A stretch of 64,000 bases of DNA from Kroppenstedtia eburnea. Its GTDB lineage: Bacteria > Bacillota > Bacilli > Thermoactinomycetales > DSM-45169. A program made the translations under genes and the position numbers. How positions within the stretch are numbered: the stretch's first letter is position 1; every line of letters begins with the position of its first letter. The stretch lies in the NCBI RefSeq assembly GCF_013282215.1, contig NZ_CP048103.1, positions 930,001 to 994,000 of the forward strand. The letters are read 5' to 3'. Shown here in pieces: positions 16,738 to 25,724 of this stretch. The notes beneath the pieces were generated by a model. The model had not been told where the DNA came from, made no database searches, and saw only the letters and a program-made list of their open reading frames with translations.

Positions 16738-18183
16738 ATGAAACGATATGGATTGTTTATCGGTGGCGAATGGTTGGAAGCTTCATCAGGAACCACCTTC
16801 GATGTGCTGAATCCCGCGGACAGAACGGTGGTGGGACAGGCAGCGGCGGGGAATGCCGCGGATGTGAACAAGGCGGTGGATGCCGCAGCCCGGGCGTTTC
16901 CCGACTGGTCCAAACGAACGGCCCGGGAACGAAGCGGGCTGTTGGCCAAGATCTATGACGGGATGATGAAACGGAAAGAAGAGATCGCGCGGTTGATGAC
17001 CCTGGAACAGGGAAAACCCCTGGGGGAAGCCCGGGGGGAGGTGCAGTACGCCGCTGATTTTTTCCAGTGGTATGGGGAAGAGGCCAAACGGATTTACGGA
17101 GAGACCATTCCGGCCAACTCCCCCGACAAGCGGATCTGGGTATTGCGACAGCCGGTCGGTGTGACGGCGGCGATCACACCCTGGAACTTTCCGGCGGCGA
17201 TGATCACCCGCAAGGTGGCCCCGGCGCTGGCGGCGGGCTGTACGATGGTGGCCAAGCCGGCGGAACAGACACCGCTCACTGCTGCTCTGCTGGCGGAAAT
17301 TATGCAGGAAGCGGGCCTTCCCCCCGGAGTTTTCAACCTGGTGACGGGCACTCAGGCGGAGGAGATCGGCGATGCGTTGTTGGCGGATTCACGGGTCCGG
17401 AAACTGACCTTCACCGGATCGACGGAAGTGGGCAAAACCCTGATGCGAAAAGCGGCGGATACGGTGAAACGGCTCAGCCTGGAACTGGGGGGACAGGCAC
17501 CCTACCTGGTCTTTGCAGATGCGGACCTGGAACAGGCGGCGATCGAGGTGACGGCCAGCAAGTTCCGCAATGCCGGACAGACCTGTGTCTGCACCAACCG
17601 CGTATACGTCCATCACAGCATCAAAGAGGAGTTTGCCGCCATCCTCGCCCGCTATGCCCAAGAATTGAAGGTGGGCAACGGGTTGCATGAAGGGGTGCAG
17701 ATCGGTCCCCTGATCGATGAACAAGCCCTCGACAAGGTGGAGAGCCATGTCCGGGACGCTGTGGATCAGGGCGCCCGGGTATTGACCGGCGGCCGCAAAC
17801 TCCGCCCTTCGGAACAAGAGACCGGTTGTTTCTATGAGCCCACCGTCCTGCTGGACACGACGGAAAAGATGCGGGTGGAACAGGAGGAAACCTTCGGCCC
17901 CGTGTTGCCGATCCATGCTTTTGAGACGGAGGAAGAAGCTCTGGCCCTTGCCAACAACACTCCATACGGACTGGCCGCTTACCTCTACACCCGGGATCTC
18001 TCCCGCGCCGTACGCGTGTCTGAGAGGTTGGAATATGGGATCGTCGGCGTCAATGACGGGATGCCCTCGACGGCCCAGGCTCCCTTCGGCGGCATGAAGC
18101 AAAGCGGCCTCGGCAGAGAGGGGGGCCGTCAGGGGATCGATGAGTATCTGGAGGTTAAGTATGTCTCTGTCGGATTGAAGTGA
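16738..18183 (+). CDS. gabD: NAD(P)-dependent succinate-semialdehyde dehydrogenase-type ALDH
   Basis: 481-residue aldehyde dehydrogenase. Conserved residues: N150 in PWNFP, K173 in VAKPAE, the GSTEVGK cofactor loop near 227-233, E249 in LELGG and catalytic Cys near 283-285 (GQTCVC). The paired cysteine motif CVC and overall similarity point to GabD/succinate-semialdehyde dehydrogenases; glutarate-semialdehyde or a similar aldehyde is possible. Cytoplasmic. GGAGG lies 11 nt upstream of ATG 16738. No GABA transaminase is nearby. It converges with glcF over a shared terminator. Confidence 0.85.
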   Translation: MKRYGLFIGGEWLEASSGTTFDVLNPADRTVVGQAAAGNAADVNKAVDAAARAFPDWSKRTARERSGLLAKIYDGMMKRKEEIARLMTLEQGKPLGEARGEVQYAADFFQWYGEEAKRIYGETIPANSPDKRIWVLRQPVGVTAAITPWNFPAAMITRKVAPALAAGCTMVAKPAEQTPLTAALLAEIMQEAGLPPGVFNLVTGTQAEEIGDALLADSRVRKLTFTGSTEVGKTLMRKAADTVKRLSLELGGQAPYLVFADADLEQAAIEVTASKFRNAGQTCVCTNRVYVHHSIKEEFAAILARYAQELKVGNGLHEGVQIGPLIDEQALDKVESHVRDAVDQGARVLTGGRKLRPSEQETGCFYEPTVLLDTTEKMRVEQEETFGPVLPIHAFETEEEALALANNTPYGLAAYLYTRDLSRAVRVSERLEYGIVGVNDGMPSTAQAPFGGMKQSGLGREGGRQGIDEYLEVKYVSVGLK

Positions 18184-18200
18184 CCATGGAATGGAGCCTG

Positions 18201-18236
18201 TGAAAAGTGATCCCTGCGCGGGTCACTTTTCATTTT
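18201..18236. terminator. Bidirectional terminator between gabD and glcF
   Basis: GAAAAGTGA-CCC arm pairs with GGGTCACTTTTC. The stem carries A on one side and T on the other, so it can serve both convergent genes. Confidence 0.75.
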
Positions 18237-19599
18237 CGTCAGAGGCCCGCGTCCCTTTGCGGACCGACTCCGCCAGGAGGTCGACCAGGTGGACGGCCTG
18301 CATGCGATCTTCCAGTCCGGCCCGTTGGATGCCCAGTTTCATCTGCAGGAGACAGCCGGGATTGGTGGTGACGAGGAGGTCGGCTGCTGTCTCCTTTACA
18401 TGTTCCATCTTCCCGTCGAGGAGGCTCATCGATGTTTCCGGACGTGTGAGGTTATAGATGCCGGCGGAGCCGCAACAACGGTCCGATTCAACGAGTTCCA
18501 TATACCGGGTTCCCGGAATGGCGGAGAGGAGTTGTCGGGGTTCCCGGGAGACTTTCATCCCGTTTCGCAAGTGGCAGGAATCCTGGTAGGTAATGCAAGC
18601 ATCCACTTCACCCAGGGGCAGGGGATTGCCGGAAGCGATCAGTTGGCTGATGTCCCGGATCCGATCGCCAAACCGGCGCGCTTCCTCGGCGTATTCAGGT
18701 TCATCCCGCAACAGATAAGGAAACTCCACCAGTTGGGCACCGCATCCGCCGGCATTGGAGGCGATCCAATCGACTTTTGCATCTTTGAAGGCGCGGATAT
18801 TGGCCCGGGCCTGCTCTTTGGCTTGTTCTTCATCGCCGCCGTGGGCCTGGAGAGCGCCGCAACAGGTCTGTGTTTCAGGGATGACCACCTCATAACCGGC
18901 AGCGGACAGCAGTTCGGCGGTGTTGCAGTTGGTCTCCGCAAAAGCCACATCCATGATGCAACCCCGAAACAGGCCGACCCGGCCCCGGGATTCCCCTTTG
19001 GCGGGAATGAAGGTGCCGGTGCGTTCCACCACCCCTTTGGAACTGGCTGCTGGCAACACTTCATCCATCTGGCGCAGGTGTTCGGGGAGAATCACCCGGG
19101 CCAGACCACTCCGATGAAACAGCCACCGGAGGCCCGATTTTCGGTAGAAGGCCATCAGTGCCCCGGCGAGTCGAAGTTTGCCGCGACTGGGAAAGAACCG
19201 GCGGAAGAAAAAGTTTTCCATCCACCGAACGCGACGGGAGCGGGGGGCGTGCTCATGGATGGCGGCCCGGGACTGTTCCAGGAGACGGCCGAACTTCACA
19301 TCCGCCGGACAGGCGGATTCACAGGCGCGGCAACCGAGACAGTAATTCATCTGATCCACGAAGGCTTCATCCGGGGCCATCAGGCCGTCATTCACCGCTT
19401 TCATCAGGGCGATCCTCCCTCTGGGCGAAGCAGCTTCCCGGCCTGTTTCCCTGTAGGTGGGACAGGCAGGCAGGCAAAAGCCGCACCGCATACAGTGGGT
19501 CAGCTCGTCTGAATCCAGGGTCAGCTTCATTCCCTTACCCAGGGTTTCCCAGGGGGAATCGGTCGGGGTCCATGCTCTCTTCTCCGGAGCCGTCGCCAT
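18223..19599 (-). CDS. glcF: Glycolate oxidase iron-sulfur subunit GlcF
   Basis: 458 residues. Two [4Fe-4S] motifs: C36-x2-C39-x2-C42-x3-C46 and C87-x2-C90-x2-C93-x3-C97. The C-terminal half has two CCG domains (TCCGALQAHGG and RCCGSAGIYNL). The subunit passes electrons from the flavoprotein GlcD to the respiratory chain during glycolate or lactate oxidation. ATG 19599 overlaps the glcD stop (TGATG), with GGGGGAGA as RBS, so the two are translationally coupled. No GlcE-like third subunit is present, as in many Bacillales. Confidence 0.93.
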   Translation of the reverse strand: MATAPEKRAWTPTDSPWETLGKGMKLTLDSDELTHCMRCGFCLPACPTYRETGREAASPRGRIALMKAVNDGLMAPDEAFVDQMNYCLGCRACESACPADVKFGRLLEQSRAAIHEHAPRSRRVRWMENFFFRRFFPSRGKLRLAGALMAFYRKSGLRWLFHRSGLARVILPEHLRQMDEVLPAASSKGVVERTGTFIPAKGESRGRVGLFRGCIMDVAFAETNCNTAELLSAAGYEVVIPETQTCCGALQAHGGDEEQAKEQARANIRAFKDAKVDWIASNAGGCGAQLVEFPYLLRDEPEYAEEARRFGDRIRDISQLIASGNPLPLGEVDACITYQDSCHLRNGMKVSREPRQLLSAIPGTRYMELVESDRCCGSAGIYNLTRPETSMSLLDGKMEHVKETAADLLVTTNPGCLLQMKLGIQRAGLEDRMQAVHLVDLLAESVRKGTRASDENEK

Positions 19600-21005
19600 C
19601 AGTCTCTCCCCCTTTCCGTGCGGGGAGTGTCGGTGAAGATCTTGCCGGGGTTGAGAATCCCTTGGGGGTCGAAGACTTTTTTGATGCCTTTCATCACATC
19701 GAGGGCGATGCGGCCCGTTTTCCACTCCAGATAAGGGGCTTTGGCCAACCCGACCCCATGTTCGCCGGTGATGGTGCCGCCGAGGCGGATGGCCGCTGCA
19801 AAAATATCTGCAAAGGCCTGTTCCGCCCGTTCGATCTCACTTGGATCCCGGGCGTCGGTCAACAGGGTGGGATGCAGATTGCCATCACCGGCGTGGCCGA
19901 AGGTGCAGATATTCAGTTGGTATTTGTCTGCAATCCGGTTGATCTCCCGCACCATGGATGCAATTTCCGAACGGGGAACGGTGGTATCCTCCAGGATCAA
20001 GGTGGGGCGGAGACGGGCCAAGGCGGCCAGAGCGTTGCGACGGGCGGCCATCACCCGGGTTCCCTCCGCTTCCGTTTGGGCCACTTCCAGATGGGTGGCC
20101 CCGCTCTCTTGACAGATCTCCCGGATTCGCCGGAGGTCATGTTCCACGATGGCGGGAGGGCCGTCCTGCTCTATCAACAGAATCGCGGCCATCTCCTTGG
20201 GGAGACCGATATTGGCATACTCCTCCACCACCTGAATCGTTTTCTGATCCATAAATTCAAGGGTGCAAGGGATGATTCCCTCGGAGAGGATGCGGGAGAC
20301 GGTGCGGGCGGCTGCATCCAGATCGGTGTAATGGGCCACCATCGCCCGTCGGCTCTCGGGGAGGGGGATCAACTTCAGGGTGGCTTCCGTGATGATGGCC
20401 AGGGTTCCCTCGGAGCCCACCAGCAACTTGGTCAGGTCATAGCCGGCCACATCCTTGTACAGTTTTCCACCGGTCCGGATCACCTCGCCGCTGGCCAGGA
20501 CCGCTTCCAAACCGAGCACATAATCCTTGGTCGTCCCATACTTGAGGCCCCGCAATCCACCGGAGCACTCCGCAATATTTCCGCCGATGGTGGAGATGGC
20601 CATACTGCTGGGATCCGGGGGGTAGAAGAGTCCTTCCTTTTCCACCGTGTCGTGAATCCTTTGGGTGTGGACGCCGGGCTGGACCGTGAGGGTGTGGTTT
20701 TCCCGATCCAGTTCCATCCGGTTCATACGGGTCATCACCATCACCAGCCCGCCCTTGGAAGGTACCGTATCTGCACTCAGGTTGCTTCCCGAACCGCGCC
20801 CGACCACGGGAATGGAATGTTTGGAAGCGATGCGCAGGATCTTTTGCACCTCGTCTGTGGAAGTGGGATAGATCACCCCGTCGGGAAGGGATTGGTACAT
20901 GGGGGTCGCGTCATAGGAGTGGCTGATTCGACTCTCGGGATCCGTTCGAAACTGCTCCTCTCCCACAATCGCCGCCAGTTCAGCCTGGATTTCTGGAGAT
21001 ATCAT
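19599..21005 (-). CDS. glcD: Glycolate oxidase FAD-binding subunit GlcD
   Basis: 468 residues. FAD_binding_4 domain (PVVGRGSGSNLSADTVPSKGG near 65-85, PDPSSMAISTIGGNIAECSGG near 130-150, VGSEGTLAIIT near 195) and C-terminal FAD-oxidase domain with CTFGHAGDGNLHPT and GGTITGEHGVGLAK. It oxidises glycolate or another 2-hydroxy acid. ATG 21005 has GGGAGGG at the usual distance. A repeat element (copy E) ends only 22 bp upstream of the start, so the native promoter was displaced or lies inside the repeat. Confidence 0.93.
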   Translation of the reverse strand: MISPEIQAELAAIVGEEQFRTDPESRISHSYDATPMYQSLPDGVIYPTSTDEVQKILRIASKHSIPVVGRGSGSNLSADTVPSKGGLVMVMTRMNRMELDRENHTLTVQPGVHTQRIHDTVEKEGLFYPPDPSSMAISTIGGNIAECSGGLRGLKYGTTKDYVLGLEAVLASGEVIRTGGKLYKDVAGYDLTKLLVGSEGTLAIITEATLKLIPLPESRRAMVAHYTDLDAAARTVSRILSEGIIPCTLEFMDQKTIQVVEEYANIGLPKEMAAILLIEQDGPPAIVEHDLRRIREICQESGATHLEVAQTEAEGTRVMAARRNALAALARLRPTLILEDTTVPRSEIASMVREINRIADKYQLNICTFGHAGDGNLHPTLLTDARDPSEIERAEQAFADIFAAAIRLGGTITGEHGVGLAKAPYLEWKTGRIALDVMKGIKKVFDPQGILNPGKIFTDTPRTERGRD

Positions 21006-21027
21006 GGTGGGTCCCTCCCTTTCATTA

Positions 21028-21191
21028 GAAGTGTTGTGATTTAGTGCATTCTTGGTCGGTCGGGAAGGGGTCACATGTCCTTCCGTTGTTCTGACGAGCC
21101 AAAGTCACTCCATATGAAACCCCACCCTCCCTCTGTTGTTCTCACAACGCATCTCACATTCCTTCCGAAACTTGAATTACCAGACACGCCC
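21028..21191. repeat. MITE-like element, copy E (mixed type I/type II ends)
   Basis: Starts with a type I end (TAGAAGTGTTGTGATTTA) and finishes with a type II end (CAGACACGCCC), with the core between in reverse orientation. It is flanked by TA; directly after it, CTAGAAGCAATTTATTGTGG looks like a decayed type I end. It is either a composite or a recombinant of the two types. The remaining ~220 bp to the dipeptidase gene show no further gene. Confidence 0.8.
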
Positions 21192-21413
21192 TAGAAGCAA
21201 TTTATTGTGGGAGATGGCAGTTTTCCCGGATATCTGATTTCACTGCTGGATCTCTCCCCGTGGGTGGGTTTGACCAAGGGAACCTATCAATAACATTCGT
21301 TGTACCCATGGTACATCCTGCTTGTATACTGAAAGGGATTCATCATTGCGAACTGAAGGGGCTCATGGGATGAACAGGAAGTTCACCGGATCGGATTAAG
21401 GAGTGATTGGCTC

Positions 21414-22787
21414 GTGATGGAACAAGTGAATCTCTATTTCAGCGGGAAACGGGCGAAGCTCCTGGAAGAGCTGAAAGATTTTATCCGTATCCCCAGTGTC
21501 AGTACCAGCCCTGATTTCCGCAAGGAGATGTTTCGTTGTGCTCAACATGTCGCCGGGCTGTTGCACCAAGCGGGTCTGGAACATGTGAAAGAGTTCTCGG
21601 CGGGAGGATACCCGATCGTTTACGGAGATTGGCTGTATGCTCCCGGTTGTCCGACCGTTCTGGTTTACGGTCATTATGACGTTCAGCCGGCTGAGCCTCT
21701 GGAACTTTGGCAGAGTCCCCCCTTTCAGCCTGAGATTCGGGATGAAAAGCTGTTTGGACGTGGGGCCAGTGACAACAAAGGGCAGATTTTTCTGCATATC
21801 AAAACGATTGAGGCATTGTTGGAGTTAACAGGCCGTCTCCCTTTCAATATCAAATTTTGCATCGAAGGGGAAGAGGAGATCGGAAGTCCGGGCTTATCCC
21901 CTTTTCTCCAAGCAAATCAAGACCTTCTGCAGGCGGATTTGGCGGTTATATCAGACACGGCGATGCTCGGTGAAAATCAACCGGCTGTTTGCTACGCTTT
22001 AAGAGGTCTGCTCGGTGTTCAGATTGATGTACGTGGTCCGGCAACGGATCTGCCGTCGGGTTCAATTTATGGGGGAGCCGTGCAGAATCCCATTCATGCA
22101 CTTGTACATCTGTTGTCAAGCATGAGGAATGACAATGGAAGAATAGCCGTCAAAGGTTTTTATGATGAAGTGTTGCCGGTGCCTGAGCAGGAACGTAAAG
22201 CATTGGCCGGACTTCCTTTCAGGGATTCCGATCTGGTCAAACGTCTGAACGCGCCGGAATTGTTCGGGGAGGAAGGGTATACCACGTTGGAGCGGGCTTG
22301 GATCCGTCCCACCCTGGAGATCAACGGGATCCATGGGGGAGGGGAGGGAGGTCAGACGATCATTCCAAGCACTGCCCATGCCCACGTGACATGCCGCCTG
22401 GTCCCTGACCAAAATCCCCAGGTCATCTTCAACCGGCTGGCAAAACATATTCAAGAGCATACCCCTCCAGGTGTGGAAGTCACGGTTACAGCAGAGGACC
22501 CCGGGCATAAACCATACATGACACCAATAAATCATCCTGCCATCCGGCTTGCCGCTGAAGCCTATGAAAATGTATATGGGGTTCCATGTCATTGGATCCG
22601 TGCCGGTGGTTCGATCCCGGTGGTGGAAACGCTTGCCGACCTGTTCGATATTCCCGTCGTTCTGATGGGATTTGGTCTTCCCGATGGAAATGTACACGGT
22701 CCCAACGAGTATTTTTCCCTTCAGAATTTTGATAAAGGATTCCGAACCCTTTGTTTTTATTGGCTCCGGTTGAAAGATTGTCTCTAG
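21414..22787 (+). CDS. M20 family dipeptidase
   Basis: 457 residues. M20 metal-binding motifs: YGHYDVQP near 84 (His and Asp ligands), GRGASDNKGQ near 115 (bridging Asp), EGEEEIGSPG near 150 (catalytic and ligand Glu), SDTAML near 181 and VHGPNEYF near 438 (last His). Close to carnosinase-like dipeptidases (PepV/CNDP type) that hydrolyse dipeptides in the cytoplasm. AAGGAG lies 10 nt before GTG 21414; ATG 21417 is the neighbouring alternative. The stop codon TAG at 22785 is formed by the left border of repeat copy F, so the native C-terminus may have been altered slightly. Confidence 0.9.
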   Translation: MMEQVNLYFSGKRAKLLEELKDFIRIPSVSTSPDFRKEMFRCAQHVAGLLHQAGLEHVKEFSAGGYPIVYGDWLYAPGCPTVLVYGHYDVQPAEPLELWQSPPFQPEIRDEKLFGRGASDNKGQIFLHIKTIEALLELTGRLPFNIKFCIEGEEEIGSPGLSPFLQANQDLLQADLAVISDTAMLGENQPAVCYALRGLLGVQIDVRGPATDLPSGSIYGGAVQNPIHALVHLLSSMRNDNGRIAVKGFYDEVLPVPEQERKALAGLPFRDSDLVKRLNAPELFGEEGYTTLERAWIRPTLEINGIHGGGEGGQTIIPSTAHAHVTCRLVPDQNPQVIFNRLAKHIQEHTPPGVEVTVTAEDPGHKPYMTPINHPAIRLAAEAYENVYGVPCHWIRAGGSIPVVETLADLFDIPVVLMGFGLPDGNVHGPNEYFSLQNFDKGFRTLCFYWLRLKDCL

Positions 22788-23083
22788 AAGCATTGTGATT
22801 TAGTGCGTTTGAAGGCGGTCGGGATGGGGTTTCACATGACCTTTTCGTTGTTCTGACGAGCCAAAGTCACTCCATGTGAAACCCACCCCTCCCTACATAG
22901 CGAGACCGGGAACGGAGTGACCTGGCGAGACTTGTGCTGGTGAGTACATAGCGAGACCGGGGGCGAAAGCCCCCTGGCGAGACTTGTACTGGTGAGTGCA
23001 TAGCGAGACCGGGTGCGAAAGCCCCCTGGCGAGACTTGTGCCCTATGGGTATGAACGGGTTTTTCACAACGCTTCCAGAAATA
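22785..23083. repeat. MITE-like element, copy F (type I, with tandem insert)
   Basis: The longest copy. Type I end TAGAAGCATTGTGATTTA at left and CACAACGCTTCCAG at right. The core is in reverse orientation. Between the core and the right arm lie three tandem units of about 52 bp, each with GAGACTTGT and a GGTGAGTGCATAGCG-like segment. The units differ from each other at several bases, for example GGGGGCGAAAGCCCCC where another has GGGAACGGAGTGACC. Confidence 0.85.
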
Positions 23084-23205
23084 TGTGGTTGATTTGAAAG
23101 GACGAAATCTGATGGATTCCATTCAACGAATGGCAATCGGTACCGTCCATGCCTGGAAAATATAAACTCTTTACGGTTGAAAGTGAATGTTACCCCCTTG
23201 GTTGC

Positions 23206-23236
23206 AACCCGCTCCAATATAGGAACGGGTTTTTTG
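23206..23236 (+). terminator. Rho-independent terminator
   Basis: AACCCG / CGGGTT stem followed by TTTTTT. It lies after repeat copy F and likely terminates dipeptidase transcripts. No gene is seen in 23084-23205. Confidence 0.65.
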
Positions 23237-23338
23237 ATGGGTGAGTATTCCTAATTGTGCCAATGGAAGCATTTCACCATTTCTCTTGTATACAAAGTAA
23301 TTGGGGTGTTATCCTTTTTAATAATCCATTTTTTATAT

Positions 23339-23352
23339 TATAGATATCTATA
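23339..23352. promoter_or_regulatory. Perfect 14-bp palindrome, candidate operator
   Basis: TATAGATATCTATA lies 47 bp before the second OPT gene in an AT-rich promoter region. It may be a repressor site; the regulator is unknown. Confidence 0.35.
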
Positions 23353-23398
23353 TTTGTCATTATAAGAAATTTATCAATTAAAAAAGAAGGGATTATGG

Positions 23399-25294
23399 AT
23401 GAGTAGTGACAATAAGCAGTCTTCCACGGGATTTGTTCCCTATGTTCCATCTTCCAAATCTTTGCCGGAATTAACCCTGCTCGCCATACTGCTGGGGATT
23501 GTGCTGGCAGTGGTGTTTGGGGCGGCCAACGCCTACTTGGGGTTGAAAGTGGGGCTGACAGTCAGCGCCTCGATTCCGGCGGCAGTGATTTCGATGGCGA
23601 TCCTGCGCGGAATTTTCCGCCGGGAATCGATCCTGGAGAATAACATTGTCCAGACGATGACCACAGCAGGTGAAGCGATCGGGGCAGGGGCGGTCTTCAC
23701 ACTTCCTGCCCTGTTCCTGTGGGACCTGAAGCCCAGCCAGGCCATGATCGCATTTATTGTGTTGACCGGTGGATTTCTGGGCGTGTTTATGATGGTGCCC
23801 CTGCGGCGCCTGTTGATCGTCAATGAACACCAAAACCTGCCTTACCCGGAAGGGACTGCCTGTGCAGAGGTCTTGAAATCCGGGGAAACCGGAGGCCAAA
23901 ATGCGCGACTGGTCTTTTTCGGCTTTCTGGTGGGAGGTTTGGTCAAAGCCCTCGGCGATGGGTTGTTTCTTTTCAAGACAGAGATTGAGACTTCCATCGC
24001 CAAGATGAAGAACGCGGTGGTGGGGATGGATACTCTCCCTTCCCTGTTGGGAGTGGGTTATATTATCGGTCCCCGGATCGCCGGACAAATGATCGCCGGC
24101 GGATTGCTGGCCTGGATTGTCTTTATTCCGATGATTTCTTTCTTCGGAGCCGGGACGACGCAGACTCTCTTTCCTGCGGATCAACCGATTTCCAAATTGG
24201 ATGCCTGGGGGATCTGGAGTGGATATATCAATTACATCGGTGCCGGTGCAGTGGCTGTCGCCGGTCTGATAACTTTGGTGAAAACCCTTCCCACCCTGGT
24301 TCGTTCCATTGGAGACACTGCCCGTGGCATTCGGGGTTCCTCCATGGGAGGGGGGGGACTGGAGCGGACGGATCGCGATATCCCTCTGACCTCGGTGATC
24401 CTGGGTGTGTTAGCCGTGGTCCTCATCATCGCTTTTACTCCTGTGACCAATGTCGGGGTCATCGGGGCTGTCGCCATCGCTGTCTTCGGCTTTCTCTTTG
24501 TCGCAGTGGCTTCCCGGATCGTCGGGATTGTGGGAAGCTCCTCTTCCCCTGTATCCGGAATGACGATTGCGACCATACTGTTCGTAACTGTTATCTTCAA
24601 GATGACGGGACTGACCGGCACCGGCGGAATGATCGCTTCCTTGACCGTGGGTGCGATCATCTGCACGGCGTTGGCCGTTGCCGGTGATATCTCTCAAGAT
24701 TTGAAGACCGGTTATCTGGTGGGGGGGACTCCCTGGAAACAACAAGTCGCTATGATGATCGGTGTTGTTGCTTCCAGTTTGGTCATCGGCTTTGTACTGG
24801 TGGTGATGGATGCTTCCTTCGGGATGGGTTCCAGGGACCTGCCGGCTCCCAAAGGGGTGCTCATGAAGATCATCATTGAAGGATTGATGGCGGGCAACCT
24901 GCCTTGGGACCTGATCTTCCTGGGTGCGGCCACAGCCGTCGTGATCGAGTTTCTCGGCATGAACTCCCTGGTGGTGGCCGTGGGCCTGTATCTCCCGGTT
25001 CACATCAGTGCCCCGGTGATGATCGGCGGAATGGTCCGCTGGCTGATCGACCGATTCAGCAAGGAAGAACCCCTGCGCAAAGCGCGGCAAAACACGGGCA
25101 CTCTGTTCGCCTCCGGGTTGATCGCCGGGGAATCCCTGGTGGGTGTCATCATCGCCGCCCTGATTTTCTTCGGATGGATGAGTCCGGAAGGCCAAGTGAT
25201 CCTGGAGAATCAGCTGGTTTCCCTCGCAGTCTTCCTGGGTGTCACTATCCTGCTGTTGGCGGTATCCCGCAGGGCCAAGACCATGGAATCGTGA
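23399..25294 (+). CDS. OPT-family oligopeptide transporter
   Basis: 631 residues, about 15 hydrophobic segments. OPT features: NAYLGLKVGLTVSASIPAAV near 44-63, NNIVQTMTTAGEAIGAGAVF near 82, YPEGTACAEVLK near 150, and DISQDLKTGYLVGGTPWKQQ near 425. In prokaryotes such proteins import peptides or peptide-like chelates using the proton gradient. The start ATG 23399 has GAAGGG about 8 nt upstream. Long AT-rich promoter region upstream with a palindrome. It is followed 13 bp later by a PqqD-like gene, the likely operon partner. Confidence 0.9.
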   Translation: MSSDNKQSSTGFVPYVPSSKSLPELTLLAILLGIVLAVVFGAANAYLGLKVGLTVSASIPAAVISMAILRGIFRRESILENNIVQTMTTAGEAIGAGAVFTLPALFLWDLKPSQAMIAFIVLTGGFLGVFMMVPLRRLLIVNEHQNLPYPEGTACAEVLKSGETGGQNARLVFFGFLVGGLVKALGDGLFLFKTEIETSIAKMKNAVVGMDTLPSLLGVGYIIGPRIAGQMIAGGLLAWIVFIPMISFFGAGTTQTLFPADQPISKLDAWGIWSGYINYIGAGAVAVAGLITLVKTLPTLVRSIGDTARGIRGSSMGGGGLERTDRDIPLTSVILGVLAVVLIIAFTPVTNVGVIGAVAIAVFGFLFVAVASRIVGIVGSSSSPVSGMTIATILFVTVIFKMTGLTGTGGMIASLTVGAIICTALAVAGDISQDLKTGYLVGGTPWKQQVAMMIGVVASSLVIGFVLVVMDASFGMGSRDLPAPKGVLMKIIIEGLMAGNLPWDLIFLGAATAVVIEFLGMNSLVVAVGLYLPVHISAPVMIGGMVRWLIDRFSKEEPLRKARQNTGTLFASGLIAGESLVGVIIAALIFFGWMSPEGQVILENQLVSLAVFLGVTILLLAVSRRAKTMES

Positions 25295-25307
25295 ATGGAA
25301 TGATCCC

Positions 25308-25682
25308 ATGTTTTCGAAGAAGAAAAAGCGGAGTAATCTGTTGAAAATGAAGCCGGTGTTAAAGGATCGTTTTACACTTGAGCCCCTGGAAGGCCACGGA
25401 GAGTCCGGATCTTTCCGCGCCCGTCTGCTCATCCCCCGGGACAGCTGGTTGGAGCGTCTGTCCGTGCGCTGGTTGCAACAGCCGCAGACGATCAAGGTGA
25501 AGCTGGATCCCCTGGGCAGTTTCGTTCTGTCCCAATGCGACGGAGAACGGACAGTGGAGGAGATTGCCCACGGGTTGACCGAAACTTTCGGGGAAGAGGC
25601 GGAGCCGGTTTTGCCCCGGCTGGTGAAGTATCTTCAAATTGCGGAAGCCAACGGTTGGGTCCGGATGGAAGCGGACTCCTGA
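25308..25682 (+). CDS. PqqD-like (RRE-fold) protein
   Basis: 124 residues. The C-terminal ~75 residues (VKLDPLGSFVLSQCDGERTVEEIAHGL and the following helices) match PqqD, a small winged-helix fold that binds precursor peptides in PQQ and other RiPP pathways. The N-terminal ~45 residues are basic and proline-poor. No radical-SAM enzyme or precursor peptide is visible nearby. It begins 13 bp after the OPT transporter stop, without a strong RBS, so translation is probably coupled. A role in peptide capture for the transporter is inference. Confidence 0.75.
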   Translation: MFSKKKKRSNLLKMKPVLKDRFTLEPLEGHGESGSFRARLLIPRDSWLERLSVRWLQQPQTIKVKLDPLGSFVLSQCDGERTVEEIAHGLTETFGEEAEPVLPRLVKYLQIAEANGWVRMEADS

Positions 25683-25685
25683 CAG

Positions 25686-25722
25686 AAATGCCCCGTACCA
25701 TCCGGGTACGGGGCATTTTGCT
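25686..25722. terminator. Terminator between convergent genes
   Basis: AATGCCCCGTACC / GGTACGGGGCATT with TTTT on both sides, serving the OPT-PqqD operon and the opposing membrane-protein gene. Confidence 0.85.
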
Positions 25723-25724
25723 GT

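Noticed and set aside
19158-21044. 628-codon open frame on the plus strand
   Set aside because: Antisense to glcF/glcD, which have unmistakable motifs; its translation is low-complexity (Gly, His, Arg, Gln rich).
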